From assembly GCA_017881265.1 (NCBI GenBank), contig JADGRA010000031.1, positions 1 through 41,246 on the forward strand: a stretch of DNA of 41,246 nt, written 5' to 3'. Under the pieces are notes generated by a model. It saw only the letters and a list, made by a program, of their open reading frames with translations. It searched no databases and had not been told where the DNA came from. The stretch comes from Myxococcaceae bacterium (GTDB taxonomy: Bacteria > Myxococcota > Myxococcia > Myxococcales > Myxococcaceae). The translations under genes and the position numbers were made by a program. Below, one piece after another: positions 27,881 through 36,539 of this stretch. How positions within the stretch are numbered: the first letter of the stretch is position 1; every line of letters starts with the position of its first letter.

Positions 27881-30286
27881 TTGGTCGACAGCAGCGACTT
27901 GGGACAGGTGCTCGCCGAGGCGGAGGACATCGCCCGGGCAGTCGGCCAGAAGCTGACGTCGGCCCATGTCGTGCTGGCCCTCTTCACCGTGGACAACCCC
28001 GGGGCCCGTCTCCTCCGCGAACGCGGCGTGGACGAGGATGAATTGCTTGGCCGCCTAAACGGCACGCCCACCGAACCCGAGGGGACGCTGGCCGAGGTCC
28101 GGGCCCGTGCCCAGGACATCGCCCGGCACTGCGGTTCGGCCGAAGTCGACTGCCTGCACCTCCTCATCTCCATCACCCGCGTCCGCTGCGCGGCCCAGAC
28201 GCTGCTGGGTGCCGCCCGGCTCGACCTCATGCAGCTGCGCAACACCGCCCTCAGCTACTTCTTGAGCGGCCGGATGCCCCGCAAGCTGCTGCAGCGCGTC
28301 CCGGTGGCGGCGCCGCATCAGGAGCGCCCGCCCGGCGGGGGGCCCGCCACCGCGGTGGCCCTGGCCACCCCGGCCCCCCCTCCCCTCTCCCCGCGCGCCT
28401 TGGTGGACGCGGAGGCCGAGGACGCCGCCCCTGTCGCCCCCGCCGCCAGGCCCGCCGAGGCTCCGGTGCTACGCGTCGTGCCGAGCTCCCTGGACGAGTC
28501 GGTGGGCCTCGACCGCCAGGCCTTTCCCCTCCTCACCCAGCTGGGACGAAACCTCACCGCCGCCGCGCGCGCCGGGCGGCTGGACCCGGTGGTGGGCCGC
28601 ACTCGGGAAATCGACGAAGTCCTGGACGTCCTGGGCAAGCGCCGGGCCAACAACCCCTGCCTGGTGGGCGACCCCGGCGTCGGGAAGACGGCGGTGGTAG
28701 AAGGCGTCGCGCAGCGCCTAGTGGGCGCCACCGGGCGGCTGGGGCAGACGCTTTTGGTGGAACTGTCGACGGCAGACCTGGTGGCCGGCACGTCTCTGCG
28801 CGGCTCTCTGTCCGAACGGCTGAACGGCCTCAAGGAGGAGATGCGCCGCGCGGCCGGGCGGGTGGTGCTTTTCATCGACGAAATCCACACCCTGGTGGGC
28901 GCCGGCTCCACCGGCGAGGGCGCCCAGGACGCGGCCAATGACCTCAAGGCCGCCCTGGCCCGCGGCGAATTCCCCTGCATCGGCGCCACTACCCATGAGG
29001 AGTTTCGGCGCTTCTTCTCGAGCGATGCCGCCCTGGAACGCCGCTTCACCGCTGTGGTGGTGCGGGAGCCGGCCGTCGCCGAGACGGTGGAGATTCTGAC
29101 CGGGCTTTTGCCGCGCTACGAACAACACCACGGCGTCAGCTACACCCGCGCCTCGGTGGAGGCCGCTGCCAGCCTGGCCGCGCGCTACGTGACGGACCGC
29201 TTCCTGCCGGACAAGGCCGTCTCGGTGGCGGACCTGGCCGGCTCCCGGTGCGCCCGGGCCGGGCGCCCGACAGTGGAGGCCGCCGACGTCGCGCAGGTGG
29301 TGGCCGGCATCGCCGGGCTTCCGGTGGAACGGCTGCTGGTGGGGGATTCGGCGCGCCTGCTCCGCCTCGAGGAGGAGCTCGCCGCCCGGGTGGTGGGCCA
29401 CGGCGACGTGGTGGACCGGGTGGCCAAAGTCATCCGCCGCAACTACGCCGGCTTCGCCAGCCGCCGCCCGATGGGCAGCTTCCTCTTCCTCGGCCCGACT
29501 GGGGTGGGCAAGACGGAGATGGCGCGGACGCTGGCCGAGGTGCTGTTTGGCAGCCGCGACGCCCTGGTACGCCTGGACATGAGTGAGATGTCCGAGGCCC
29601 ACGCCACGGCCCGTCTGGTGGGCGCGCCGGCCGGGTACGTCGGCTACCAGGACGGCGGCCAGCTGACCGAGGCAGTCCGCCGCCGGCCGAGCTCCGTGGT
29701 GCTGCTGGACGAGGTGGACAAGGCCCATTCCGACGTCCTGATGGTGCTGCTGCAAGTGCTGGAAGAGGGCCGGCTGACGGACGGCCGCGGCCGCAGCGTG
29801 GACTTCAGCAACACGGTGGTGGTGCTGACGTCCAACCTGGGGGCGGAGGCCTTCGCCAGCGTCCGTCCCCGCGTTGGCTTCGGCGGTTCCTCCGACGCCA
29901 CGTCGGACATGGAGGGCGCGGTGGCCGCGGCCCGCAAGGCGCTGCCCCCGGAATTGTGGAACCGCCTGGACGACCGGCTGGCCTTCCGTCCCCTGCAGCC
30001 GGCGGAACTGGGCCGCATTGCCCGGCTGCTGCTGGATGAGAGCAGCCGCCGGCTGGCGGCAGAACGCGGCATCGCCTTCGCCGCCGATGACAAGGCCGTC
30101 GAGGTGCTGGTGCAGTCGGGGCTGGACCCCAGCTTGGGCGCCCGGCCGGTGCGCCGCGCCGTCGAGCGGCTGGTGGAGGGCCCGCTCGCCGAGGCCATTC
30201 TGCAGGGCGACTTCGGCCCCGGCGACCGCGTCCGGGTTTCCGCCCACGGCGGCGCCCTCACCTTCCGGCGCGACGTCGGACGCTGA
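27881..30286 (+). CDS. ClpA/ClpC-like double AAA+ unfoldase
   Basis: An 801-residue Hsp100 protein starting at TTG. Residues 1-140 are a divergent Clp N-domain, and 141-215 a Pro/Ala-rich linker. The first AAA+ module has Walker A GDPGVGKT (263-270), Walker B VLFIDEIH (329-336) and arginine fingers near 387-388 (ALERRF). The second has GPTGVGKT (538-545), pore loop GYVGY (585-589) and Walker B VVLLDEVDKAH (606-615). No middle coiled-coil domain is present, so it is not ClpB or ClpV. VGF at 665-667 sits where ClpA/ClpC carry the loop that docks on ClpP. The first pore loop reads GTSLRG instead of the usual GTKYRG, losing the aromatic residue. A proteolysis role with ClpP is inferred. It is divergent from the efflux operon. 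Confidence 0.9.
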   Translation: MVDSSDLGQVLAEAEDIARAVGQKLTSAHVVLALFTVDNPGARLLRERGVDEDELLGRLNGTPTEPEGTLAEVRARAQDIARHCGSAEVDCLHLLISITRVRCAAQTLLGAARLDLMQLRNTALSYFLSGRMPRKLLQRVPVAAPHQERPPGGGPATAVALATPAPPPLSPRALVDAEAEDAAPVAPAARPAEAPVLRVVPSSLDESVGLDRQAFPLLTQLGRNLTAAARAGRLDPVVGRTREIDEVLDVLGKRRANNPCLVGDPGVGKTAVVEGVAQRLVGATGRLGQTLLVELSTADLVAGTSLRGSLSERLNGLKEEMRRAAGRVVLFIDEIHTLVGAGSTGEGAQDAANDLKAALARGEFPCIGATTHEEFRRFFSSDAALERRFTAVVVREPAVAETVEILTGLLPRYEQHHGVSYTRASVEAAASLAARYVTDRFLPDKAVSVADLAGSRCARAGRPTVEAADVAQVVAGIAGLPVERLLVGDSARLLRLEEELAARVVGHGDVVDRVAKVIRRNYAGFASRRPMGSFLFLGPTGVGKTEMARTLAEVLFGSRDALVRLDMSEMSEAHATARLVGAPAGYVGYQDGGQLTEAVRRRPSSVVLLDEVDKAHSDVLMVLLQVLEEGRLTDGRGRSVDFSNTVVVLTSNLGAEAFASVRPRVGFGGSSDATSDMEGAVAAARKALPPELWNRLDDRLAFRPLQPAELGRIARLLLDESSRRLAAERGIAFAADDKAVEVLVQSGLDPSLGARPVRRAVERLVEGPLAEAILQGDFGPGDRVRVSAHGGALTFRRDVGR

Positions 30287-30310
30287 CGGGCGCGCCGGCA
30301 AGGACGGGCC

Positions 30311-31189
30311 ATGGCTTCCAGCGTCCGTCCTCGCCTTTTGGTGGTTGGCCTGGGGCGGCTGGGCGGAGCGCTGGCCACGCAGCTGCAGGCCGCCGGCTGG
30401 CACGTGCGCGTGCGCACGCGCTCGCCCTCCGGGCGGCGGACGGCCAAGGCCTTGCACCTGCGCGAGGCCAGTGACGCCGAGACGCGCGCCGCCCAGCTGT
30501 GCTTCCTCACCGTCCCGGACTCGGCCGTGCCCAGCGTAGCGGCCTCGGTGGCCACCCTGCTGTCGCCCTCCGCCGCCCTGGTGCACTGCGCCGGGGCGCT
30601 GACGCTGGACGTGCTGCACGCGGCCGCGGCGGGACGCGCCACCGGCTCCTTCCACCCGCTGGTGGCCGTCTCCGGTGCGGACACGCCCCTGTCCGGTCAC
30701 GCCGTGGCGGTGGCCACGCGCTCGCGCTGGCTGGCCCCCCAGCTGGTCGCGGTGGCGCGGGCCCTGGGGCTGTCCCCCTTGCGCATTCCGGAGTCGGGGC
30801 GCGCCGCCTACCACGCCGGCGCGGCGCTGGCCGCCGGCGGCCTGGTGGCCCTCCTCGACGCCGCGGTGGCCACCTGGGCTGCGGGCGGCATTGAAAGACG
30901 TGCCGCCGAACGGGCGCTGTTGCCCCTCATGCGCTCGGCCCTGGGCGGCGTCCAGCAGCGGGGGCTTCTTCTGGGGATGACGGGCCCGGTGGTGCGGGGC
31001 GACACGGCAGTGGTGGAGGTCCACCTGGCCGCCCTGCCGCCGGACGTGTTGCCGCTGTACCGCCAGCTGTTCGGCCGTGCCCTGGAGCGACTTGCCCCGG
31101 ACCTACCGCGGCCCTCGGCGCTGCGGCTGCGCGTCTTGCTGGGGCCGGTGCGCCAGCGCCGGCGGCGCCCGCCGGCCAGCCGCCGCTAG
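30311..31189 (+). CDS. Rossmann-like / DUF2520 protein (putative NAD(P)-dependent oxidoreductase)
   Basis: A 292-residue protein. The N-terminus carries a dinucleotide-binding turn VVGLGRLGGALA (GxGxxG, residues 13-18). TVPDSAV, VHCAGAL and SFHPLVAVS are conserved in the Rossmann-like plus DUF2520 family, which is related to pyrroline-5-carboxylate reductase and 6-phosphogluconate dehydrogenase. The C-terminal DUF2520 region is helical and starts near ESGRAAYHAGAALAAGG. It lies 24 bases after the Clp-like gene and is probably co-transcribed. Its stop codon shares the CTAG palindrome with the convergent neighbour. The substrate is unknown. Confidence 0.85.
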   Translation: MASSVRPRLLVVGLGRLGGALATQLQAAGWHVRVRTRSPSGRRTAKALHLREASDAETRAAQLCFLTVPDSAVPSVAASVATLLSPSAALVHCAGALTLDVLHAAAAGRATGSFHPLVAVSGADTPLSGHAVAVATRSRWLAPQLVAVARALGLSPLRIPESGRAAYHAGAALAAGGLVALLDAAVATWAAGGIERRAAERALLPLMRSALGGVQQRGLLLGMTGPVVRGDTAVVEVHLAALPPDVLPLYRQLFGRALERLAPDLPRPSALRLRVLLGPVRQRRRRPPASRR

Positions 31190-32484
31190 GGCGCGAGAAT
31201 AATCCGCGGGCCCTGCAGCGCCTGGCGCACGGCGCCCAGGGCACCGTCACTCAGGGCCTCGGCTTCCGTCAACCGGCGCATGGCCAGGGTGCTGTCGCCG
31301 GCGGCCGCCGTCAGCAGCGTCTTGCATTCCCCCAGCAGCGCCAGGGCCGCCTCCTCCATCTGCTTGCCAGGGGCGGAGGCCTGGACGGGCTTGCCGGCCT
31401 TCTCGGACAGGTAGGTGGTGAAGCGGCCCAGCGCGTCGGCCAGGGCGCGCACGTCCAAAGCCTGCAACAGCCGCCGCAGCGTCTCCGCCGGGACGGTGAG
31501 AAGGCGCGGCATCCCGGTGCGGCCGAGTCCCGGGTGCAGAAGGCCCACCTGGTCGACCTCGAAGACGCCTAGCACGCCGTCCTCGGGCGGGGCCGGCTGC
31601 CGGTAGGGCACCGTGTCGAGGAAAAGAAGCAATGGGTCCGCCCCCTGCTGGGCGGCGCGCACCTCCTCGGCATCCAGCGGCGGGAAGCCGTCCGGCACGC
31701 CGATGAAGAGGAGGGGGAAGACGGCGTCCTCCCAGAACTCATCCGGGGCAGAGCCGGTCCGTTGCGTCGCGGCGAAGAGGTCCACCAGCAACTCCCCCAG
31801 CCGGGGGGCCTGCGCCAGCTGCTCGCCCAGCGACTTGGCCGGGTCCAGCCGGCCGAGGGCGCCCACCAGCTGCTGCTCAAGCTGCGTCCGCGACTCAGGG
31901 GCAAGGCGGCCGCCTGCCCGGGTCAGCGCTTCCCGCAGGTCGCGCGCCAGCTTGTCCGGCCGGGCGGCCCACAACTCCTCCAGGCGACGCTTGTCCAGGG
32001 AGAGGAACTGCAGGAAGGACGGGTCGAAGAGGCGGGCGTAGTCCGCCGGCGACAAGCGCACCGGCCCGCCGGCGGTGGGGGCAAAGCGTGCCTCGGCCAG
32101 CGCCCGGCGCACGTCCTTGGCCACCTCGTCCAGTCGCGCCAGCTGGGCACGCCGGAGGGCGTCGGTGACGGCGGTGAAGGGCGACAGCATGAGCAGCGCT
32201 TCGGGGAAGCCCACCATGGCCCCCTCGGGCGACTCCCGCATGGGGAACCAGAAGGCCTTGTCCGAGTCGGCCAGCCGCTGGCCAAACGCCGCCGCCAGGC
32301 CCAGCGCCACCAGCTGGTGCTCCGGGCGGTCGGGGACATAGGGGCCCTGCAGCAGCTTGATGACGCCCGCCTCCATCTCCGGCCAGGTCGCCTGAAGAGG
32401 GTCCACCGGCTTGCCCTCCACCTGGGCGAGCGAGGCCGCCAGCTGCGCGAGGGCTGCGTCGAGGTGCGAGGGAGGACGGGCCAT
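31186..32484 (-). CDS. Conserved-looking hypothetical protein
   Basis: A 432-residue soluble protein rich in Leu, Ala and Arg, with no signal peptide, membrane segment or motif I recognise. It is mainly helical with some hydrophobic strands (AVFPLLFIGVPDGFPPLD; ADPLLLFLDTVPYRQ). I chose the ATG at 32484 (MARPPSHLDAAL) because the open-frame extension to 32535 runs over the start of the divergent lipoprotein gene. The two start codons are only 44 bases apart, so their promoters must overlap or lie inside coding sequence. Its stop codon overlaps that of the DUF2520 gene. Confidence 0.7.
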   Translation of the reverse strand: MARPPSHLDAALAQLAASLAQVEGKPVDPLQATWPEMEAGVIKLLQGPYVPDRPEHQLVALGLAAAFGQRLADSDKAFWFPMRESPEGAMVGFPEALLMLSPFTAVTDALRRAQLARLDEVAKDVRRALAEARFAPTAGGPVRLSPADYARLFDPSFLQFLSLDKRRLEELWAARPDKLARDLREALTRAGGRLAPESRTQLEQQLVGALGRLDPAKSLGEQLAQAPRLGELLVDLFAATQRTGSAPDEFWEDAVFPLLFIGVPDGFPPLDAEEVRAAQQGADPLLLFLDTVPYRQPAPPEDGVLGVFEVDQVGLLHPGLGRTGMPRLLTVPAETLRRLLQALDVRALADALGRFTTYLSEKAGKPVQASAPGKQMEEAALALLGECKTLLTAAAGDSTLAMRRLTEAEALSDGALGAVRQALQGPRIILAP

Positions 32485-32518
32485 GAGTCGGCTCAATAGC
32501 GTAGAACAGAGTCCACGT

Positions 32519-32522
32519 GGAG
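32519..32522 (+). promoter_or_regulatory. Ribosome binding site choosing the lipoprotein start
   Basis: GGAG lies six bases before the GTG at 32529. The earlier in-frame GTG at 32517 overlaps this site, so 32529 is preferred. Confidence 0.55.
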
Positions 32523-32528
32523 ACGGGC

Positions 32529-35462
32529 GTGTCACGCCACAGGCCAGCGTCCGGGCGCGCCGCGGGGTGCCTCCTGGCGGCGGTGCTTGCCTCCGGGTGC
32601 GCCACCCTCAACCCCCGCTTCACCCCGGCCGTCACCGCCTCCTTCGCCCACCAGGAGGTGCGCAAGCTGCAGACGCCGTCGCTCGAGCTCTACTACCCGG
32701 CCGCCCGGCGGGGGGAGGCGCTGCGGGTGGCGCAGCGGCTGGAGACGTGCCTCGCCCAGCTGCGCAGCCTGACGCTGGCCAAGGAGTCGCGCGCGCGCCT
32801 CGTCGTCTACCTGACAACGGCCAACTTCGACAACGCCTACGTCCAGCCTCCCTTCGTCGGGCTGCCACCGCAGATGGTGCTCGCCAGCCACATGACGCTG
32901 GAGCTGTTTGACCTCTTCGACTTCGGCACCAACGGCATTCCGGACATTGCCTGCCATGAGGCCGTCCACTACGTGCAGTTTCAGCAGAACGATGAGTTGT
33001 GGTGGCTGGTGGACGTCGCCTTGGGCGACGTCTACTCGGCCAACTTCCTCCCGGAGAGCTGGTTCCTGGAAGGGCTCGCCACCTTCTATGAAGGCCGGTT
33101 GGACAAGCATGTCGGCCGGCCGCACAGCCCGCTGTGGCATGGCCTCTTCGAATCCATCATCGCCCTGCGCGGCGGCAACCTGGAGCCGGGCGACCTCATC
33201 CTCACCAACCGGGAATTCCTGCCGGTGGGCGCCAACTACCTGACCGGCGAGTACTTCGTGAAGTGGCTGGCCCGCACCTACGGGGAGGAGAAGCTGTGGC
33301 AATTCGTCGACCTCCAAGGCCACAGCTGGCTGTCGCCGCTGGGCGTCACCTTGCGCTTCAAGGCCATCTACGGCCTCAGCATCGGCGCGCTCCTCGCCGA
33401 GTACGTGAAGGAACTTGCCCGCACCACAAAGCCGCGCCAGCGCCCGGATAACCAGCACGTGTTGGACGCGTCCTTGGGCTACTTCGCGCGCGCCACCACG
33501 TCGGCGGACGGCCGGGTGGCAGTGGTGCTGGCCGGGCTGGACGCGGTGGCACGGCTGCGCATTCGCGGTCCCGACGGGCAGCTGCTGTTGGACCGTCCGC
33601 TGGCCCAGCTCCTTCCCGGGCGGCCCTACATCGCCACCAATCCGCTCGACATGAGCGGGCTGTCCTTCTCCCCCGACGGCCGGCGGCTGTACCTGGTGCT
33701 CTCCGACGTGGCGGAGGACGGCACCAGTACCCCGCGCCTTCTGGAACTGGACAGCGCCACCGGCACCCTGGTGCGGACCTGGGACAGCCTGGAAGGCCTC
33801 GGCGGCGGCCTCACCCCGGACGGGCGCAGCTACCTGTACGTCGAAAGCCGGGGAGACACGGCCAACCTGGTCCGCCTGGACTTGGACAGTGGCACGCGGA
33901 CGCCCCTCACCCACTTCACCGGTAACGTCACGCTGTCCGGACCGCGCGCCTCGCCGGACGGGAAAACCGTGGCCTATTCCCGCCGCAGCGACAGCGGCTT
34001 CGACGTGTGGCTCCTCTTTGCCGACGGCACCACCCGGGCCCTCACCACCGACGGCCGCTTCAACTACGACGCCCGCTGGCTGGACGCGACGACGCTGGTG
34101 GCACTCCGGGAAGTGGAGGGGCGCGCCCAGGTGGCCCGCATCGACACGCGCACCGGTGCGCTGGACGTCGTGACGGACGTCCCCTACGGCGCGCTCGACC
34201 CGGCGCCGCTGCCGGATGGGCGCCTCACCCTCGTCAACCGCGACGGGTACGGGTGGACGCTGGACACGGTGACGCTGCCGCCACGGCCCTCGCCGCTTCC
34301 CGCCAGCGCCGGGGACGAAGGGCCCGAGCCTGTGCTGCCGCTGCTGCCCCAGCCCCCGCCGCCGCCCGGGGAGTTGCTGCTGGCGCAAGACACGCCGGCG
34401 CCCGCCCTGGAGGACTTCTGGGTGCCCAACTTCCGGACGCCCTTCATCGCCTTTTCCACCCGCACCACCGCCAACGGAGGCACGGAATTCCTTCCCGTCG
34501 TCGGCGTCTCGGTGCAGGGCGTGGACCGGCTCGGGCAGCACGCCTACGCCATCAACCTCCTCTATGAGGAGCACGACCCGGGACCGAGCTTCAGCATTGG
34601 CTACGGCAACTACCAGCTGGCGCCTCTGTCCCTGACGCTGGTGGGCGCGCGGGCCGCGGCGCCGGGCGTGGTGGACTACAGCCTGACCCTCGCGGCGCAC
34701 GAGACGTTCTGGACGACGCCCGTCACGCTGAGTTTTCTCCTGCTGCGCAGAGACGAGTCGACCGGCACGGGCACGCTGCATGCCAACCTCGGGGGGCCTG
34801 GGCTGTCCGCGCTGTGGGAGGCGACCGAGAACACGCCCTACGGCGGCGTCCGCCTCGGCCTTCTGCTGGCGGGCGGGGCGGCCTACTACCCGCTGGGCAC
34901 CTTCCACTTCGGGGACGTCGGGGCCACCGTGGGCGGCTGGCTTCCCCTGCCCTGGTATTACCGCGACAACCTCTTCCTCTCCGTGCGTGGCCGCGCCCTG
35001 CCCGGCGCGCCCGCCCGCCTCCTCGAGGTGGGGGGCACCGCGGGCGGCTACTATGAATGGCACACCGGGGGCACCTACGGCCAAGCCGGCCCGGGCCTGG
35101 CCGTCTTCCCCGACATCTCTTTCGTCGAGCCACTGCGCGGCTATGCGGACGCCACCCTGCGCTGCGACAGCTCCCTCATCGCCGGCCTCAACTACCAATT
35201 CCCCTTCATCATCGACCGCGGCTGGGCCTCGGTGCTGTGGGTGCTGCCGTCGCTCTTCCTCCGGCAGGTCGACCTGCAGGCGTTTGGCAACGTCGCGTGG
35301 ACGCACGACATCGGCTGGACCACTCACCGGGTGGTGGGCGGGGCGGTGTTGCTACGCACCACCTTCGGTGGGGCCCTGGCGCTGTCCTTCTACTACCAGT
35401 TCGCCTGGCGCTTCGACGACGGCCTGGGCGCCCTCAACACGTTCGGCATCGCCCTGGAGTGA
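32529..35462 (+). CDS. Lipoprotein with HExxH metalloprotease domain, PD40 propeller and probable outer-membrane barrel
   Basis: A 977-residue protein. A lipoprotein signal ends at LASGC (Cys24). Residues about 45-300 contain CHEAVHYVQ, a zinc-binding HExxH (His143, Glu144, His147), and WFLEGLATFYEG about 34 residues on, whose Glu181 would be the third ligand of a gluzincin. Residues about 315-585 are a PD40/TolB-like propeller with repeated SPDGRRLYL, TPDGRSYLY and SPDGKTVAYS. A Pro-rich linker (about 585-625) leads to roughly 330 residues of alternating hydrophobic/polar strands ending in aromatic strands (ALSFYYQFAWRF), like an outer-membrane barrel. Predicted location is the outer membrane. 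Peptidase activity, topology and partners are inferred. Confidence 0.85.
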   Translation: MSRHRPASGRAAGCLLAAVLASGCATLNPRFTPAVTASFAHQEVRKLQTPSLELYYPAARRGEALRVAQRLETCLAQLRSLTLAKESRARLVVYLTTANFDNAYVQPPFVGLPPQMVLASHMTLELFDLFDFGTNGIPDIACHEAVHYVQFQQNDELWWLVDVALGDVYSANFLPESWFLEGLATFYEGRLDKHVGRPHSPLWHGLFESIIALRGGNLEPGDLILTNREFLPVGANYLTGEYFVKWLARTYGEEKLWQFVDLQGHSWLSPLGVTLRFKAIYGLSIGALLAEYVKELARTTKPRQRPDNQHVLDASLGYFARATTSADGRVAVVLAGLDAVARLRIRGPDGQLLLDRPLAQLLPGRPYIATNPLDMSGLSFSPDGRRLYLVLSDVAEDGTSTPRLLELDSATGTLVRTWDSLEGLGGGLTPDGRSYLYVESRGDTANLVRLDLDSGTRTPLTHFTGNVTLSGPRASPDGKTVAYSRRSDSGFDVWLLFADGTTRALTTDGRFNYDARWLDATTLVALREVEGRAQVARIDTRTGALDVVTDVPYGALDPAPLPDGRLTLVNRDGYGWTLDTVTLPPRPSPLPASAGDEGPEPVLPLLPQPPPPPGELLLAQDTPAPALEDFWVPNFRTPFIAFSTRTTANGGTEFLPVVGVSVQGVDRLGQHAYAINLLYEEHDPGPSFSIGYGNYQLAPLSLTLVGARAAAPGVVDYSLTLAAHETFWTTPVTLSFLLLRRDESTGTGTLHANLGGPGLSALWEATENTPYGGVRLGLLLAGGAAYYPLGTFHFGDVGATVGGWLPLPWYYRDNLFLSVRGRALPGAPARLLEVGGTAGGYYEWHTGGTYGQAGPGLAVFPDISFVEPLRGYADATLRCDSSLIAGLNYQFPFIIDRGWASVLWVLPSLFLRQVDLQAFGNVAWTHDIGWTTHRVVGGAVLLRTTFGGALALSFYYQFAWRFDDGLGALNTFGIALE

Positions 35463-35478
35463 CTGGGGCATTTGCGCC

Positions 35479-35502
35479 GCGTCGTCGGCCGCGGCTCGAC
35501 GC
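35479..35502. terminator. Inverted repeat between convergent genes
   Basis: GCGTCG (35479-35484) pairs with CGACGC (35497-35502), and the loop contains the palindrome GGCCGCGGC. It sits between two convergent stop codons and could terminate both transcripts, but lacks a T-run. Confidence 0.35.
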
Positions 35503-35513
35503 ATTCGCCAAGT

Positions 35514-35867
35514 TCACTCGTCCGACGAATGCTCTGTTCGTAGCTTTGCGTTGATGCGCAGCGTCCGGTCCGCATCGAGCGCGATGTCTCCTTGGCTGAA
35601 GGGCCGGTAAAGTTCGCGCTCAAACCGAATCATGTAGACGCCGGGGGGTAGCTGAGGAATCAGGTACGTCCCAGTGGAGTCGGTCTTCACAGCCTGTTCC
35701 CCTTGCAGCTGTGGCGAGGTCACCCAGACCAGCACGGCTGGGATAGGTGCATGCGTCCCATAATCCACCACAAGCCCTGTCAACGTGCCGAAGCCTTGAC
35801 TCTGAGCTCGCAGTGAACCGGCGAAAAGGACGGGGAGGACGAGAAACGCGTAGCCGATGTGCTTCAT
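35514..35867 (-). CDS. Small secreted carboxypeptidase-regulatory-like domain protein
   Basis: A 117-residue protein with a signal peptide (MKHIGYAFLVLPVLFAGSLRA, cleavage near LRA-QS). The mature part, GTLTGLVVDYGTHAPIPAVLVWV, TDSTGTYLIPQLPPGVYMIRFE and LRINAKL, is a CarboxypepD_reg/transthyretin-like beta-sandwich. Such domains usually begin much larger TonB-dependent receptors; here it stands alone and stops soon after the domain. It may be a genuine stand-alone protein or the 5' piece of a lost receptor. Its sequence looks less GC-rich than its neighbours. The ATG at 35867 was chosen because the longer open frame adds a non-signal basic stretch. Confidence 0.7.
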   Translation of the reverse strand: MKHIGYAFLVLPVLFAGSLRAQSQGFGTLTGLVVDYGTHAPIPAVLVWVTSPQLQGEQAVKTDSTGTYLIPQLPPGVYMIRFERELYRPFSQGDIALDADRTLRINAKLRTEHSSDE

Positions 35868-35984
35868 ACGAAACCGCCCCTGGGGAGTCCCGCATCTTCT
35901 CCCATCGGCCCTCCAGACTGAAAGAGCACCTGCCGGCCGCCTGCTTTCCGAAGGCTGTGGGGAAGGCAACGCCCGTCCCCGCGT

Positions 35985-36530
35985 CTATGTGTACAGCCCC
36001 GCCGCCAGCGCATAGGCCAGCACCGACCGCGGCACCAGGTGACTGACGTCGCGCCCCTCGGCCAGTGCGGCGCGCACCTCGCTACTGGAGACGTGCGCCA
36101 TGGGCGGGCCCACCGCCGCCTCCGTGGGGTGTCCGGCCCGGTTGAGGACCAGCAAGCGTGCCAGCGAGCGGATGGCGTCCGGCTCCTTCCAGTTGGGGAA
36201 GTCCGAGTAGAGGTCGCTGCCCAGCACCAGCGTCCAGCGGTGTCCGGGGAAGCTGGCCGACAGGTGGCGCAGCGTGTCCACCGTCCGGCCCCGGCCGCCG
36301 AGACTGTGTTCCACGTCCGAGACCTGCAGCCACCCGGGGGCGTCGGCGCAGAGGAGTTCACACATGCGCCGGCGGTGTTCAAACGGAGCGAGGTGCTTGC
36401 CGTAGGGGTGGTGGTCGGCGGGCACCAACCACACCGCGTCCACCGGTTCCGTGGCCCGGACGAAGTGGGCGGCGAGCAGGTGGCCCACGTGGGGTGGGTT
36501 GAAGGAACCGCCGATGAGTGCGACGTCCAT
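35985..36530 (-). CDS. nadD: Nicotinate-nucleotide adenylyltransferase
   Basis: It adenylates nicotinate mononucleotide to deamido-NAD in NAD synthesis. The 181-residue protein has the nucleotidyltransferase signature GGSFNPPHVGH (7-17), VPADHHPYGKH, DVEHSLGG, LVLGSDLYSDFPNWK and the C-terminal VSSSEVRAAL (ISSTxIR-type motif). The length is slightly below the usual 200. It starts nine bases after the NamZ-family gene and so probably shares its transcript with that gene and the TPR gene. In many bacteria nadD sits with obgE/rsfS; that context is absent here. Confidence 0.93.
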   Translation of the reverse strand: MDVALIGGSFNPPHVGHLLAAHFVRATEPVDAVWLVPADHHPYGKHLAPFEHRRRMCELLCADAPGWLQVSDVEHSLGGRGRTVDTLRHLSASFPGHRWTLVLGSDLYSDFPNWKEPDAIRSLARLLVLNRAGHPTEAAVGPPMAHVSSSEVRAALAEGRDVSHLVPRSVLAYALAAGLYT

Positions 36531-36539
36531 GACTTCCCC

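Noticed and set aside
27881-30286. Clp-like protein as a type VI secretion ClpV or as ClpB
   Set aside because: It lacks the middle coiled-coil domain of ClpB/ClpV, carries a VGF ClpP-loop-like motif, and no type VI genes are nearby.
28718-31024. Long minus-strand frame opposite the Clp-like gene
   Set aside because: The His/Gln/Gly-rich translation is typical of an antisense shadow, while the plus strand encodes an intact Hsp100 protein.
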